Shown here in pieces: positions 1-8,845 of a stretch of DNA of 64,000 nt (position 1 is its first letter; each line of letters begins with the position of its first letter). The stretch is taken from assembly GCA_031272775.1 (NCBI GenBank), contig JAISTB010000034.1, positions 1-64,000 of the forward strand, written 5' to 3'. A model generated the notes under the pieces. It was not told the DNA's origin and searched no databases. It worked only from the letters and a program-made list of their open reading frames with translations. Both the position numbers and the translations under genes were made by a program. The DNA is from Fusobacteriaceae bacterium (GTDB lineage Bacteria; Fusobacteriota; Fusobacteriia; Fusobacteriales; Fusobacteriaceae).

Positions 1-231
1 CGGCATACGCCTTTCTTTACGGGCTACAAACCCCAGTTCTATTTCCGGACGACGGACATCACCGGCGAAGTAAATCTGCCTGAAGGCGTTGAAATGGTAA
101 TGCCCGGCGACAACATCACGATGACGATCAAACTGATCCACGCGATCGCCATGGAAACCCAGCTGCGTTTCGCGATCCGCGAAGGCGGCAGAACAGTGGC
201 TTCGGGCGTTGTAGCCGAGATCATAAAATAG
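1..231 (+). CDS. tuf: Elongation factor Tu, C-terminal fragment (5' end outside window)
   Basis: The reading frame is open from the first base to a TAG stop and encodes the last 76 residues of EF-Tu, the GTPase that delivers aminoacyl-tRNA to the ribosome. The piece is the C-terminal half of domain III, recognisable by [20 protein letters not shown] near its start, VMPGDN in the middle and the ending [15 protein letters not shown]. One usual residue differs: the common LIHPIAM reads LIHAIAM here. The gene is truncated only by the window edge. A repeat element and a hairpin terminator follow, so tuf probably ends its operon. Confidence 0.97.
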   Translation, partial: RHTPFFTGYKPQFYFRTTDITGEVNLPEGVEMVMPGDNITMTIKLIHAIAMETQLRFAIREGGRTVASGVVAEIIK

Positions 232-257
232 TCTTTACCGCTTGAATAGCCTCGCAC

Positions 258-274
258 GGAGGCGCAAAGGCGCA
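258..274 (+). repeat. Dispersed short repeat, copy 1
   Basis: The 17-base core GGAGGCGCAAAGGCGCA is found here and identically at 46776-46792; both copies are preceded by GCAY. Each copy lies 22-27 bases after a stop codon and a dozen or so bases before a terminator hairpin, and both are followed by ATCAAAAAA leading into the hairpin. Function is unknown. Confidence 0.7.
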
Positions 275-287
275 CAGGGAAAATCAA

Positions 288-320
288 AAAAGGGCAGACC
301 CGAAAGTTTGCCCTTTTGGT
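288..320 (+). terminator. Intrinsic terminator after tuf
   Basis: A 9-bp perfect stem (AAAAGGGCA at 288-296 with TGCCCTTTT at 309-317) with a 12-base loop and a T-rich 3' arm. It separates tuf from the small exported protein gene. Confidence 0.8.
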
Positions 321-347
321 TTATCCGTCGCAAAGGAGGAAAGATTG

Positions 348-704
348 ATGAGAAAAGTCATGATTTTATGGGTATTTTTGCTGGCAACCGCGGCTGCCTG
401 GGCCTGCCCGAAACCCAAGATCCATACGGCTACGCTGAAAGCCATCGAATGGGGTTGTGTCAAGCGGGACAGCGTTACGCTCTATGTGGATATGGATTTG
501 ACGCGGGACATGATCAAGGAAAAATTCGGAAAAGGGGCCGTGGACAGGAAAGACCTTGATTCCATGACCTACACGTATTCCCTCGTCTATGAGGAATACG
601 CGAAAAATCATGGAATGACCGTTGTCGAAGCGGATCTCGGAGAAAACCGGAAAGCCATCGTGAAAAAGCAGAAAGAACTCCTGAAAAAGGGGAAAAAGAA
701 GTAA
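348..704 (+). CDS. Small exported protein of unknown function
   Basis: Encodes 118 residues. I placed the start at the ATG at 348 rather than the in-frame TTG three bases upstream, because AGGAGG at 334-339 then sits 8 bases away. The N-terminus (MRKVMILWVFLLATAAAWAC) is a typical Sec signal, probably cleaved before or at the Cys; the -3 position is Ala rather than Leu, so it is not a clean lipobox. The mature part is charged and ends in a lysine-rich tail (KKQKELLKKGKKK). I do not recognise a family. It lies between the tuf terminator and the 684-residue protein and could be co-transcribed with the latter. Confidence 0.75.
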   Translation: MRKVMILWVFLLATAAAWACPKPKIHTATLKAIEWGCVKRDSVTLYVDMDLTRDMIKEKFGKGAVDRKDLDSMTYTYSLVYEEYAKNHGMTVVEADLGENRKAIVKKQKELLKKGKKK

Positions 705-752
705 TCGGCGAGCAAAATTCACCGACAAAAGAAAACGGGATGTGAAACCCCC

Positions 753-2807
753 ATGGAAAGGAAAAACAAGCGGCAGCCCCTGATTTTGAAAAAACACGCC
801 ACGTTCCCGACGTTCCAGATGTTCGCCTACGCCGGCAAAAAAAGCGTCCTCGCCGCGGAAGACGTTTTTAAAATCTGTGTCCTCACGACCCTTTCGTGGC
901 TTCGGGAGAAACTGGACGAGGTCGGCGGCTTTGACGAGATCAATCTGCCGGAGCCCGAAGACTACCGGCGGGTATCGGCGACGGATTTTGTCGAAGTCAA
1001 CAGCGCCCTCGTAGGCTATGATCTGAATATCGGATCGGCGCCAGAGCAGAAAATATGGGCGCTGCAATTAAAAGAACCGGATCAGGGCATCTCCCGAACG
1101 ATCGGCGGCGTTACCGAATACAGCCGTTCCCCCGTGGTCGGTCGCATGATCGAGACCAATATCGCCTTTTGCATAAACGGGGGCGTCGTAGAATGCGGAT
1201 TCAAGACCATTGTCACGGAACCCGCGGGAACGGAGACGCAGCCGGAGGTTTTTCGCTACGCCATCATCAAGACGCTCATCCGGAATCCCCTGGTGGGCCT
1301 GAGCGGCTTCTATCCCTTTATCGAGGACATGATCCCCGTGAACGACGGCAGGAAAGCCAAAAAGTTGGCCGCATGGCTGGGAAACGCGGAGCGGCAGACG
1401 CCAGCCGTGGTTCTCGCTGAATACCGCGAAGACGAGGGGGAAGAGGAAGAAGCCATCGACCCCGACGGGCTGACGGCGGCTTTTCTCGCCCGGGTTCCTT
1501 CGCACGGAATGGATTTCCGGATCCCCGCGAAGATTCCGGGACCTTTGGAATTTCAGAAAGAACAGAGACCCTTCGGCCTTCCGGTGTGGATCGAACTCGA
1601 CAAGGCCCTTTTTCCTGAGATTTACGCTGCGCGACCGGACAAAATTCCCAAAGGGATTCAGGCGCAGCCCGACAAAGCAGAAGACGCGAAGTCCGTCTCG
1701 AAAAAGCTTGAAAAGACGCCAAAAAAGCGATTCTCAGAGCCTCGCCTGGCCGCGGACTTGTCGGCGGAAGCCCGACATTTGGTGGGTTTCGCGCATTTTT
1801 TCGCGCTGTCCCACGGGGCTTTGGAAGAATTCAACAAAAATCTGGCCGGTTGCGCCGTGGAAGCGGGCGGTATGGCCATTTTCACGCGCCCGCCCCTCGT
1901 ACGGGAAGAGAGCGCCTTTGTCGTTCCCCGAAGGCGGATTCAGGAAAACGCGGCGTTTTTCGCCCCCTGGTCCGAGCTTCTGTACGGTTTTCCGCTGGGG
2001 GAAGAATTCGATTTTGCTCATTGCAAATTTGTGCCCGATATTCAGGCGCTCACCCATCACCTGAACGCGGAAAAAATCAACGCGGTCTACCGGACAAAAC
2101 AGGAAGTGGCCGAGGCACTGGAGGAATTCCAGCGGAAATACGAAGAACTGGAAAAGCAATATCAGGATTTTCAAAAAGAAAGCGCCGCCGGCGTCAATAA
2201 GCAGCTGAAATCTCTGCAATTTCAGAATACGCAATTGAGCGAATCCCTGCAAACGCAGAAAAATGAGGCGGAAAAAACAATTGCCGACTTGAAAAGACAG
2301 CTTTCCCGTACGGAAGAGCGGCTGAGCTGGCATGAGCGGATGGAAAGCAGGCCCGCCGCCATGGCGGAGATCACTCCATGGGCGGAAAGAGAATTTGCCG
2401 GGCGTCTGCTCCTGCTGCCCCGGGCGAAGCAGCTGCTCGCCGAAACGAAAAACAACCGTCCCGACTTGATCTGGAAGGCGCTCGCCTTTTTGGGCTCGGA
2501 ATACTACGATATGCAAGTTCAGCGAATTACGGAAGAGGAAGCGAAGACCCGGGCGTCCTACAAGTATCAGCGCTGGTTTGACGTGAGCCCCATCAGCGAG
2601 GAGATTATCCGGGCATACCCCCGGGAATATAAAGTGCACTATTCCCAAAACGCTTTTACCGGCAAAAAGAAGGAGGTCGGCCTCAATCTCCATCTGCGCA
2701 GCGGCGTGGACAGCGAAAACCTTGTGCGGATCTACTTTTTGTGGGACCGAGAGAAGAAGCTTGTGGTGATCGGCTCCCTGCCCGATCATTTGCCGCCGCC
2801 CAATTGA
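753..2807 (+). CDS. Large uncharacterised protein with coiled coil and RelE-like C-terminal domain (tentative)
   Basis: A 684-residue protein I cannot name. Visible parts: an N-terminal region (about 1-200) rich in Trp/Phe motifs such as WALQLKEPD, IETNIAF and VECGF; a low-complexity acidic and basic linker (about 225-330); a region with WAEREFAGRLLLLPRAKQLL at about 543-562; a coiled coil at about 445-532 (heptads rich in E, K, Q and L); and a C-terminal module (about 620-684) with HLRSG, LVRIYFLWD and VIGSLPDHLP. The C-terminal pattern, basic/His followed by LRIYF-WD and V-IG-HLP, resembles small RelE/ParE-like folds, but this is my judgement from pattern alone. No signal peptide or membrane segment is present. 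The upstream ribosome site is weak. It stands alone, ahead of a strong promoter for the TRAP operon. Confidence 0.7.
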   Translation: MERKNKRQPLILKKHATFPTFQMFAYAGKKSVLAAEDVFKICVLTTLSWLREKLDEVGGFDEINLPEPEDYRRVSATDFVEVNSALVGYDLNIGSAPEQKIWALQLKEPDQGISRTIGGVTEYSRSPVVGRMIETNIAFCINGGVVECGFKTIVTEPAGTETQPEVFRYAIIKTLIRNPLVGLSGFYPFIEDMIPVNDGRKAKKLAAWLGNAERQTPAVVLAEYREDEGEEEEAIDPDGLTAAFLARVPSHGMDFRIPAKIPGPLEFQKEQRPFGLPVWIELDKALFPEIYAARPDKIPKGIQAQPDKAEDAKSVSKKLEKTPKKRFSEPRLAADLSAEARHLVGFAHFFALSHGALEEFNKNLAGCAVEAGGMAIFTRPPLVREESAFVVPRRRIQENAAFFAPWSELLYGFPLGEEFDFAHCKFVPDIQALTHHLNAEKINAVYRTKQEVAEALEEFQRKYEELEKQYQDFQKESAAGVNKQLKSLQFQNTQLSESLQTQKNEAEKTIADLKRQLSRTEERLSWHERMESRPAAMAEITPWAEREFAGRLLLLPRAKQLLAETKNNRPDLIWKALAFLGSEYYDMQVQRITEEEAKTRASYKYQRWFDVSPISEEIIRAYPREYKVHYSQNAFTGKKKEVGLNLHLRSGVDSENLVRIYFLWDREKKLVVIGSLPDHLPPPN

Positions 2808-2853
2808 GGGGCGGGGGAAGTCGCTTGCCTAGACACAAATTTTGCGCCTGCCC

Positions 2854-2882
2854 TTGACGGCAAGCCAAAAGCGGGGTATAAT
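2854..2882 (+). promoter_or_regulatory. Sigma-70 promoter of the TRAP operon
   Basis: TTGACG (2854-2859), a 17-base spacer and TATAAT (2877-2882), about 95 bases before the dctP start codon. Confidence 0.8.
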
Positions 2883-2976
2883 AGAATCGTTTAACCATGC
2901 AAATTACAGTATAGGACGGGCATTATCGGCGGCAACATTTCTGACATGACATCACGACATCACAGGAGGACAGGAA

Positions 2977-3972
2977 ATGAAAAAGTATGTACGCATTCTG
3001 ACGGCAACTCTGTTTTTTATTTTGGGAAGCATGATACTAAACGCGGCGCCCAAGAAGCTTCAGGTGGGCTTTACGACGGCAATGAACCCCGATGATCCCT
3101 ACTTTGTGTTCGGCACGGAATTCGCCCGCATCGTCAAAGAAAAGACCAAGGGCGGGATAGAGGTCGATCTCTTGGGCGCGGGGCAACTGGGACAGGAAAG
3201 GGAGATGTTTGAAGGGATGCAACTGGGGACCGTGGACATGGCCATCATGACCAACGCCTACGCGAGCAATTTTGTCGCGGCTTCGGGCCTTTTCGACCTG
3301 CCTTTTATTTTCGCGGGCAACAAAGTCGCCGCCGATATCCTTGACGGTCCCATCGGCCAGGCCGTTCTCGCCGAATATACGAAAGAAGGCGTCATTGCCC
3401 TCGCCTGGGGAGAAGGCGGCTTCCGGCATCTGGTCACCATGAAGACTCCGGTTCGCAAACCCGCTGATTTTGCCGGATTGAAGATCCGCTGTATGGAAAC
3501 AAAGACGTACATCGCGACTTACAACGCCGTCGGCGCAAACGCCGTTCCCATGGCCTGGTCGGAGACAATTACCGGCTTGCAGCAGGGAACCATCGACGGG
3601 CTTGATATTCCGATCAGCGTAATCTACAGCAACGGTTTCCCCGATATCGCCAAATACCTCAACCTGACCGGGCATTTCTATTCACCCCTCGTAATGTGCA
3701 TCTCCGCGGAGATCTGGGGCGGATTTTCCAAAGAAGAGCAGGCCATCCTGAAGGACGCCGCCGTCGAAGCCGGAAAAGCTGACCGCGCACACAACGCCAG
3801 AGTCGAAGGAGAACTGCTGAAAAAGATGAAAGACGCCGGCATGAACATCATTGATGACGTGGATATCCCGGCATTTCAAGCTCAGTTGAAAAACTTCTAC
3901 GGCGAGCAGAAAGGCGCCATCGGCGGAACTTATGTGGATGATCTGCTGAAAGTCCTGGCCGAAACCAAATAA
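2977..3972 (+). CDS. dctP: TRAP transporter periplasmic solute-binding protein, DctP family
   Basis: Encodes 331 residues starting at an ATG preceded by AGGAGG. An N-terminal signal peptide (MKKYVRILTATLFFILGSMI, cleavage near NAA) sends it to the periplasm, where it would capture an organic acid for the membrane subunits encoded next. Family hallmarks are the opening FTTAMNPDDPYF, the GQLGQEREMFEGMQLGTVDM segment, the arginine-containing GLKIRCMET motif that usually contacts a substrate carboxylate, and MAWSETITGLQQGTIDG. The substrate cannot be read from sequence. It is first in a dctP-dctQ-dctM-hydrolase operon driven by a consensus promoter. Confidence 0.92.
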   Translation: MKKYVRILTATLFFILGSMILNAAPKKLQVGFTTAMNPDDPYFVFGTEFARIVKEKTKGGIEVDLLGAGQLGQEREMFEGMQLGTVDMAIMTNAYASNFVAASGLFDLPFIFAGNKVAADILDGPIGQAVLAEYTKEGVIALAWGEGGFRHLVTMKTPVRKPADFAGLKIRCMETKTYIATYNAVGANAVPMAWSETITGLQQGTIDGLDIPISVIYSNGFPDIAKYLNLTGHFYSPLVMCISAEIWGGFSKEEQAILKDAAVEAGKADRAHNARVEGELLKKMKDAGMNIIDDVDIPAFQAQLKNFYGEQKGAIGGTYVDDLLKVLAETK

Positions 3973-4044
3973 GCGCCCGCTGACTCTGCGCAAGCGCGAC
4001 AATTCTATTTTACAGAAGCTTTTACCGGAAACGGCAGGTGAACG

Positions 4045-4542
4045 ATGAAATTTTTAGATCTATGCGGTAGAATCATGGACCGGATCGTTAATTTTTTGAT
4101 CGTGATTTTTTTCGCGATGCTGATCTTGTCCTGCGTACTGCAAGTTTTTACGCGATATGTCATGAACAGCGCCCTCACATGGACGGAAGAATTGGCCCGA
4201 TTTACTTTTATCTGGGCCAATCTCCTCGGCGCGGTTTTCTGCACCAAAAAAGGCTCCCATGCGACGGTTACGGCTCTGTCGGACTTTTTTCCACCCGGGG
4301 CCAAACGGATTGTGCAGATTTTGATACAGGCGCTGATCCTCGCCATCGCGGTCGTCATGATCCGCTACGGGATCAAAGTGACCTATCTGACGCGCAATCA
4401 AACCAGCGCCGCCATGAAGATCAGCATGGCCCTCGTCAACGCGTCCGTGCCCTTCTGCGGCGTCATGATCTTTGTGCACGCCCTGATCCGCATGCTGCAA
4501 CTACTTTTTGCTACTAAAGCGGCGAAAGGAGGGGATGCGTAA
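4045..4542 (+). CDS. dctQ: TRAP transporter small permease, DctQ family
   Basis: Encodes 165 residues with four predicted membrane helices (about 12-35, 50-68, 88-108 and 130-152). It carries the DctQ hallmark TWTEELARFTFIWANLLGA in the second helix region. This is the small integral membrane subunit that pairs with DctM. Its TAA is immediately followed by the DctM ATG, so translation is tightly coupled. Confidence 0.9.
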   Translation: MKFLDLCGRIMDRIVNFLIVIFFAMLILSCVLQVFTRYVMNSALTWTEELARFTFIWANLLGAVFCTKKGSHATVTALSDFFPPGAKRIVQILIQALILAIAVVMIRYGIKVTYLTRNQTSAAMKISMALVNASVPFCGVMIFVHALIRMLQLLFATKAAKGGDA

Positions 4543-5826
4543 ATGGTCGGCACAATGTTTACTTTAATGATCATATTTATATTTTTGAGCGTCCCCGTGG
4601 CCTACGCGATTCTCGGATCGGGCATTATTTTCCTGATCGCGGCGGGTTCGAAGCCGCTTACCCTCGTCTGCCAAAAACTGGTGACCGGACTGGATTCCTT
4701 TCCGCTCCTGGCGGTGCCGCTTTTCGTCCTTGTGGGCGAATTGATGGACAGCGGCGGCATCTCCCGCAGGATGGTCAAATGGGCGGAAAGCCTTGTCGGC
4801 TGGATGCCCGGCGGATTGGGCGTTGTGACCATCGTCTCCTGCGCCATGTTCGCGGCCCTGACGGGCTCGGGACCGGCGACAGTAGCCGCCATCGGTGGGA
4901 TCATGATCCCTTCCCTTACGGCCAAGGGCTATTCCAAGGAAACGGCGGCTGGCCTTGTGGCGGCGTCGGGAGCGCTGGGTCCCATTATTCCCCCCAGTAT
5001 CCCCATGATCATCTACGGCGTCACGATGAATCTGTCGATTCCGAAGATGTTTATCGGCGGGATCGTTCCGGGGCTCGTGATCTCCATGGGCCTCATCGTC
5101 GTCAATCTCTGGCATGCTTTCCGGCATCCGGAAATTCTCGCCCACAGGGGGGAAAAATTCAGCTTTTCCGAATTCCTGCGGCATACCTGGTCGGCGCTCG
5201 GAGCGCTTCTGATCCCGGTCATCATTCTGGGCGGGATTTACGGCGGAATTTTCACGCCGACTGAAGCGTCGGCGGTGGGCGTGACCTACGCCCTGATCGT
5301 GGGTCTCTTCATTTACCGGGAAATCAAGGTCCGGGATTTGCCGCGGATTCTCATCAAATCCATGGAGACGGCGGCCATGGTGGATTTCATCATCGCGGCG
5401 GCCAATTTGCTGTCGTGGATCATGTCCACGTCCCGGGTATCGACGAAAATCGTCGACTTCCTGATGACCTTCGTTTCCAACAAATACACGTATATTTTGA
5501 TGCTGATGCTACTCCTCTTCTTTGTGGGGGCGTTGATGGATACCGTCGCTGCGATAATCATCATTTCGCCGATCATTGTGCCTCTGGGCCTGCAACTGGG
5601 TCTCGATCCGCTGCATTTGGGGATGATCTATGTTATCAATCTCGTTATCGGCTACGTGACGCCGCCCTTCGGCTATAATCTTTTTACGGCCTGCTCCATA
5701 ACGGGCTTGAAATTTGACAAGATCGTCCGGGGGGTCATGCCCTTTCTCCTGGTGGAAATGGGGCTTGTCATGCTCTTTGCTTATGTTCCTGGCCTGACGA
5801 CCTGGCTCCCCAATCTCTTTATGTAG
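4543..5826 (+). CDS. dctM: TRAP transporter large permease, DctM family
   Basis: Encodes 427 residues, about the usual DctM length, almost entirely hydrophobic with about 12 helices. It is the Na+- or H+-coupled transport subunit. Conserved segments include AALTGSGPATVAAIGGIMIP, ASGALGPIIPPSIPMIIYG and GGIFTPTEASAVGVTYAL. AGGAGG within the end of dctQ serves as ribosome site. With DctP and DctQ it forms a complete transporter. Confidence 0.94.
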   Translation: MVGTMFTLMIIFIFLSVPVAYAILGSGIIFLIAAGSKPLTLVCQKLVTGLDSFPLLAVPLFVLVGELMDSGGISRRMVKWAESLVGWMPGGLGVVTIVSCAMFAALTGSGPATVAAIGGIMIPSLTAKGYSKETAAGLVAASGALGPIIPPSIPMIIYGVTMNLSIPKMFIGGIVPGLVISMGLIVVNLWHAFRHPEILAHRGEKFSFSEFLRHTWSALGALLIPVIILGGIYGGIFTPTEASAVGVTYALIVGLFIYREIKVRDLPRILIKSMETAAMVDFIIAAANLLSWIMSTSRVSTKIVDFLMTFVSNKYTYILMLMLLLFFVGALMDTVAAIIIISPIIVPLGLQLGLDPLHLGMIYVINLVIGYVTPPFGYNLFTACSITGLKFDKIVRGVMPFLLVEMGLVMLFAYVPGLTTWLPNLFM

Positions 5827-5860
5827 CCGGAACGGAAACCGTGGGGGGAAAAATAAAAAA

Positions 5861-6757
5861 ATGGACAAAAATAGGATAATATGCGGAAATGGCGCGGAAA
5901 ATGCGGAATTGCGCGCCCGGGCCAGAGAACTGGCCAAAGGCGCCTATGATCTCCACATTCACACGATCCCGTCCCATGCCAAACGAGCCCTCGACGATCT
6001 TGAACTGATCCGGGAAGCGGACGCGCTGGGTATGGCGGGGGTACTCATCAAAAATCACTACGAACCCACCGGTTCACGGGCGATCATCGCCAACCGCTCC
6101 GGGCAATACAAAACAAAGGCCTATGGCGGCGTTGCCCTCAATTGGCCCGTGGGCGGGCTGAATCCTTATGCCGTGGAAAGCGCCCTCAACCTAGGCGCCG
6201 TTATGGTCTGGGCCCCGACCAGGGACGCGTGGAATTCTCTCTTGCACGGGGATATGCCCGGCGATTTCTTCAAACGGCCGGGGATACGGATTCTCGACGA
6301 AAACGGGGAATTGTTGCCCGTGATTCACGATATTTTTGATGTGATTTTGAAATATGACGGCTGTCTCGCGACCGGTCATCTCTCGCCGGAGGAATCCGTG
6401 ATCCTCTGCAAGGCGGCAAGGGCCAGAAATGTGCGGACGGTACTCACCCATCCGGAATTTGAGCGGACAAGGATTCCGGTTGACGTCCAGAAAGAATTGG
6501 CGGCAATCGGCGTTGTGATCGAGAAATGCTGGTACAACATCGCGGAACAAAACTGCACGGAAGCCTACATGATGGAGACGGTCCGTGAGGTGGGCGCCGC
6601 CCGTATTTACTTAAGCACGGACCGGGGCCAGGAAGGCAGGGAACGCCCGGCCGAAGCCATGCTGCTTCTGATTGAGGCGCTTTTGCGGAACGGCTTCACC
6701 GACCGGGAAATAGGGAATCTCATCCGGGAAGTCCCGGCCTCTGTCGTAAAAAACTAG
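5861..6757 (+). CDS. DUF6282-like metal-dependent hydrolase
   Basis: Encodes 298 residues. The segment YDLHIHTIPSHAKRALDD (about 29-46) carries the paired histidines of amidohydrolase/PHP-type metal sites; TGHLSPEE and LTHPEFER supply further likely metal ligands, and STDRGQEG contains a late Asp. This pattern matches proteins annotated as DUF6282, found beside transporters in anaerobes; no reaction is established to my knowledge. It closes the TRAP operon 34 bases after dctM, so it probably hydrolyses the imported compound or a product of it. A 13-bp terminator follows. Confidence 0.75.
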   Translation: MDKNRIICGNGAENAELRARARELAKGAYDLHIHTIPSHAKRALDDLELIREADALGMAGVLIKNHYEPTGSRAIIANRSGQYKTKAYGGVALNWPVGGLNPYAVESALNLGAVMVWAPTRDAWNSLLHGDMPGDFFKRPGIRILDENGELLPVIHDIFDVILKYDGCLATGHLSPEESVILCKAARARNVRTVLTHPEFERTRIPVDVQKELAAIGVVIEKCWYNIAEQNCTEAYMMETVREVGAARIYLSTDRGQEGRERPAEAMLLLIEALLRNGFTDREIGNLIREVPASVVKN

Positions 6758-6767
6758 GGTTTAACCC

Positions 6768-6812
6768 AAAAAAATCTCTCCTTCCGCCAGCGGGCGGTCG
6801 GAGAGATTTTTT
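6768..6812. terminator. Bidirectional intrinsic terminator
   Basis: A 13-bp perfect stem (6769-6781 with 6800-6812) with A/T tracts on both arms, placed between the convergent TRAP operon (+) and dnaN (-), so it can stop both. Confidence 0.9.
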
Positions 6813-6823
6813 ATACTCGGAAC

Positions 6824-7948
6824 TTATTTTTTCAAAGAAAGGGGCATCACGATGTAGATGTATTTGTGGGAGCCGGTGATCCGAACGGATTTGGCCGAGC
6901 TCACCATTTCCATAACGATATTGTCTTCCTTGTCGAGGTTTTGCACAAAGTCGAGAATGAATTTCGTGTTGAGGGCGATTTTGATCGGTTCGCCCTCGAA
7001 GTTGACCTTTAGCGTCTCGTTGATCCGCGCCAGGTCATTGGCGCCCTCGATCACCATGGCGTCCCCGTTGAAATCCAATGTGGCGCCGTACCGGGATTCC
7101 TGATTGTTCCGGACGAAGATCAGGACGCGGCGCAGGAGCATGGAAAACTCATTGTTGACGATGGTCAGCTTCTTGTCGTAATCGCCGGTCTCGAGGATGG
7201 CCTTGTAGTTGGGGAAATTCATGTCCACAACCCGGCTGATCGTCAGCGTATTGCCGAGTTTGAAGAAAATCTTGCCTTCAATGGCGTAAAACTTGACTTC
7301 GGTGTCTTCATTGGCCCGGAAGAGCTTCACAAGCGAATCCACGGTGGAATAGGGGATGCTCAGGCTCACGGGTTCGTTGACGGCCTCCAGCTCATGCTCG
7401 ATGTACGTCATGCGGAATGTGTCCGTGGAGATGAATTTGAGGGTATTCTCTTCGCTCTCCATGCGGACGCAGTTGATCGAGATGTTTTCGGGGGAAACGG
7501 ACGCCGAAAATTTGACCTTTTCAAGCAGGTCAGCCAAATCTTTGGCCTTGGCCTTGAAATTTTCGGTATTCTTGTCGAAGTCCACGTCCACAGGGATCTT
7601 CGGATAGTCGTCGGCGTTCATCAGCGCGAATTCCGAGGAGGAATCCTCATTTTCGATCAAAAGATTGTTGTCGTTGATGCGCAGCGTGATTTCCGCGTCG
7701 TTCAATTCACCGACGTATTCGGCGACCATCTGGTGCTGGAAGACGATCTTGCCTTCCTCGATGACGTCCTCGCAGGGAATCACTGTTGTAATCGTCGTCT
7801 CAAGGTTCGTCCCCATAAAAAACAGTTCGTTTTTTCTCGTCTCCATATAGGTACAGGAAATAATGGGTTTGACCTTGTTTTCCACGATGGCTTTTTCCAC
7901 GGTTTTGATCCCGCCAAGAAAACTTGCCCGGTTAATCTTGATTATCAC
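6824..7948 (-). CDS. dnaN: DNA polymerase III beta subunit (sliding clamp)
   Basis: Encodes 374 residues, the normal length, starting at GTG with AGGAGG (7956-7961) 7 bases upstream. The clamp encircles DNA and tethers polymerase III. Beta-clamp features are the three repeated topologically similar domains (N-terminal MIIKINRASFLGGIKTVEKA, the central block with ISINCVRMESEENTLKFIST and TDTFRM, and the C-terminal ALNTKFILDFVQNL) and the ending HKYIYIVMPL, the classic clamp C-terminus. It overlaps the end of the sigma-factor gene by 17 bases, is last in a six-gene operon, and is not next to dnaA here. Confidence 0.95.
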   Translation of the reverse strand: MIIKINRASFLGGIKTVEKAIVENKVKPIISCTYMETRKNELFFMGTNLETTITTVIPCEDVIEEGKIVFQHQMVAEYVGELNDAEITLRINDNNLLIENEDSSSEFALMNADDYPKIPVDVDFDKNTENFKAKAKDLADLLEKVKFSASVSPENISINCVRMESEENTLKFISTDTFRMTYIEHELEAVNEPVSLSIPYSTVDSLVKLFRANEDTEVKFYAIEGKIFFKLGNTLTISRVVDMNFPNYKAILETGDYDKKLTIVNNEFSMLLRRVLIFVRNNQESRYGATLDFNGDAMVIEGANDLARINETLKVNFEGEPIKIALNTKFILDFVQNLDKEDNIVMEMVSSAKSVRITGSHKYIYIVMPLSLKK

Positions 7949-8843
7949 TTTTCTTCCTCCTGGTATTATTTTTCTTTATTTTGGCCGTTTTATCCGCTTT
8001 GTCCTGTGATTTTTGGTTCTGTCTCGGGGCATAATTGCCGATGATGCGCTGGAACACGCTGCGCAGCTTTTCGAGCGTGCGTTTTTCGATCTGCCGAACC
8101 CGTTCCCGGGTGATTCGGAATTCGTTGCCGATTTCCTCCAGCGTGTGGATCTCGTAGCCGTCCAAGCCGAAACGCATCTTGAGGATCTCTTTTTCTCTTT
8201 CGTCCAGGGCGTTGACCATGTCGATGACCTGCCGGCGGCCCAATTCCTCGATGACTTTATCTTCAAGGGAACTCCCGTCCTCGTTGATCAGCGTGTCCTC
8301 GAGGAAGATATCCTCGCCGATGGACATGTTGAGGGACATGGTGTCCTGGAAGTCCAGCAGGATTTTTTCCACCTTGCCGTCGGTGATCTTGAGGTCCCGG
8401 GAAATCCGTTCGATGGAGGGGTAAAAGCCGTCTTCCTTGATCTTTGCCATGATATAGCGGTTGACGCGGTTCAGGAGATCGTGCCGGTACGAGGGAATAC
8501 GTATATCCCGCCCTTTGTTGATCACGGCCTTGCTGATGGCCTGTTTGATCCACCAGACCGCGTAGGTCGAAAAACGGAAGCCCTTGTGGATGTCGAACTT
8601 TTCTATGGCGTGAATCAAGCCGAAATTCCCCTCGCTGATCAAGTCGATAAAACTCATCCCTTTTTTCGTATAGCCCTTGGCAACGTTGACCACAAGCCGC
8701 AAGTTAGACAAAATGAGTTGGTTTTTTGCCTCGGGGTCTCCCTCTTCTATTTTTTTCAGCAGTTCCAGCTCTTCATCTTTGTCGAGCACCTTGTATTTCC
8801 GGATGTCTTCGAGATAAAGAGAGATCAAATCGCGATCTTCCAT
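7932..8843 (-). CDS. RNA polymerase sigma-70 family factor, lacking region 1.1
   Basis: Encodes 303 residues. Region 1.2 is at the start (DLISLYLEDIRKYKVLDKDEE), region 2 contains NLRLVVNVAKGY and FSTYAVWWIKQAISKAV (the -10-reading segment), region 3 follows, and region 4.2 is the helix-turn-helix TLEEIGNEFRITRERVRQIE. There is no N-terminal region 1.1, and the protein ends in a lysine-rich tail. It could be the primary sigma factor of a lineage with a short RpoD or an RpoS-like group 2 factor. The consensus promoters in this window would suit either. It sits between gpsA (2-base gap) and dnaN (17-base overlap). Confidence 0.9.
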   Translation of the reverse strand: MEDRDLISLYLEDIRKYKVLDKDEELELLKKIEEGDPEAKNQLILSNLRLVVNVAKGYTKKGMSFIDLISEGNFGLIHAIEKFDIHKGFRFSTYAVWWIKQAISKAVINKGRDIRIPSYRHDLLNRVNRYIMAKIKEDGFYPSIERISRDLKITDGKVEKILLDFQDTMSLNMSIGEDIFLEDTLINEDGSSLEDKVIEELGRRQVIDMVNALDEREKEILKMRFGLDGYEIHTLEEIGNEFRITRERVRQIEKRTLEKLRSVFQRIIGNYAPRQNQKSQDKADKTAKIKKNNTRRKKSDNQD

Positions 8844-8845
8844 AC

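Noticed and set aside
366-1067. 233-codon minus-strand open frame
   Set aside because: Antisense to two plus-strand genes and spans their boundary; the genes on the other strand have better starts.
1734-2789. 351-codon minus-strand open frame
   Set aside because: Antisense to the 684-residue protein gene; lacks start signals and recognisable motifs.
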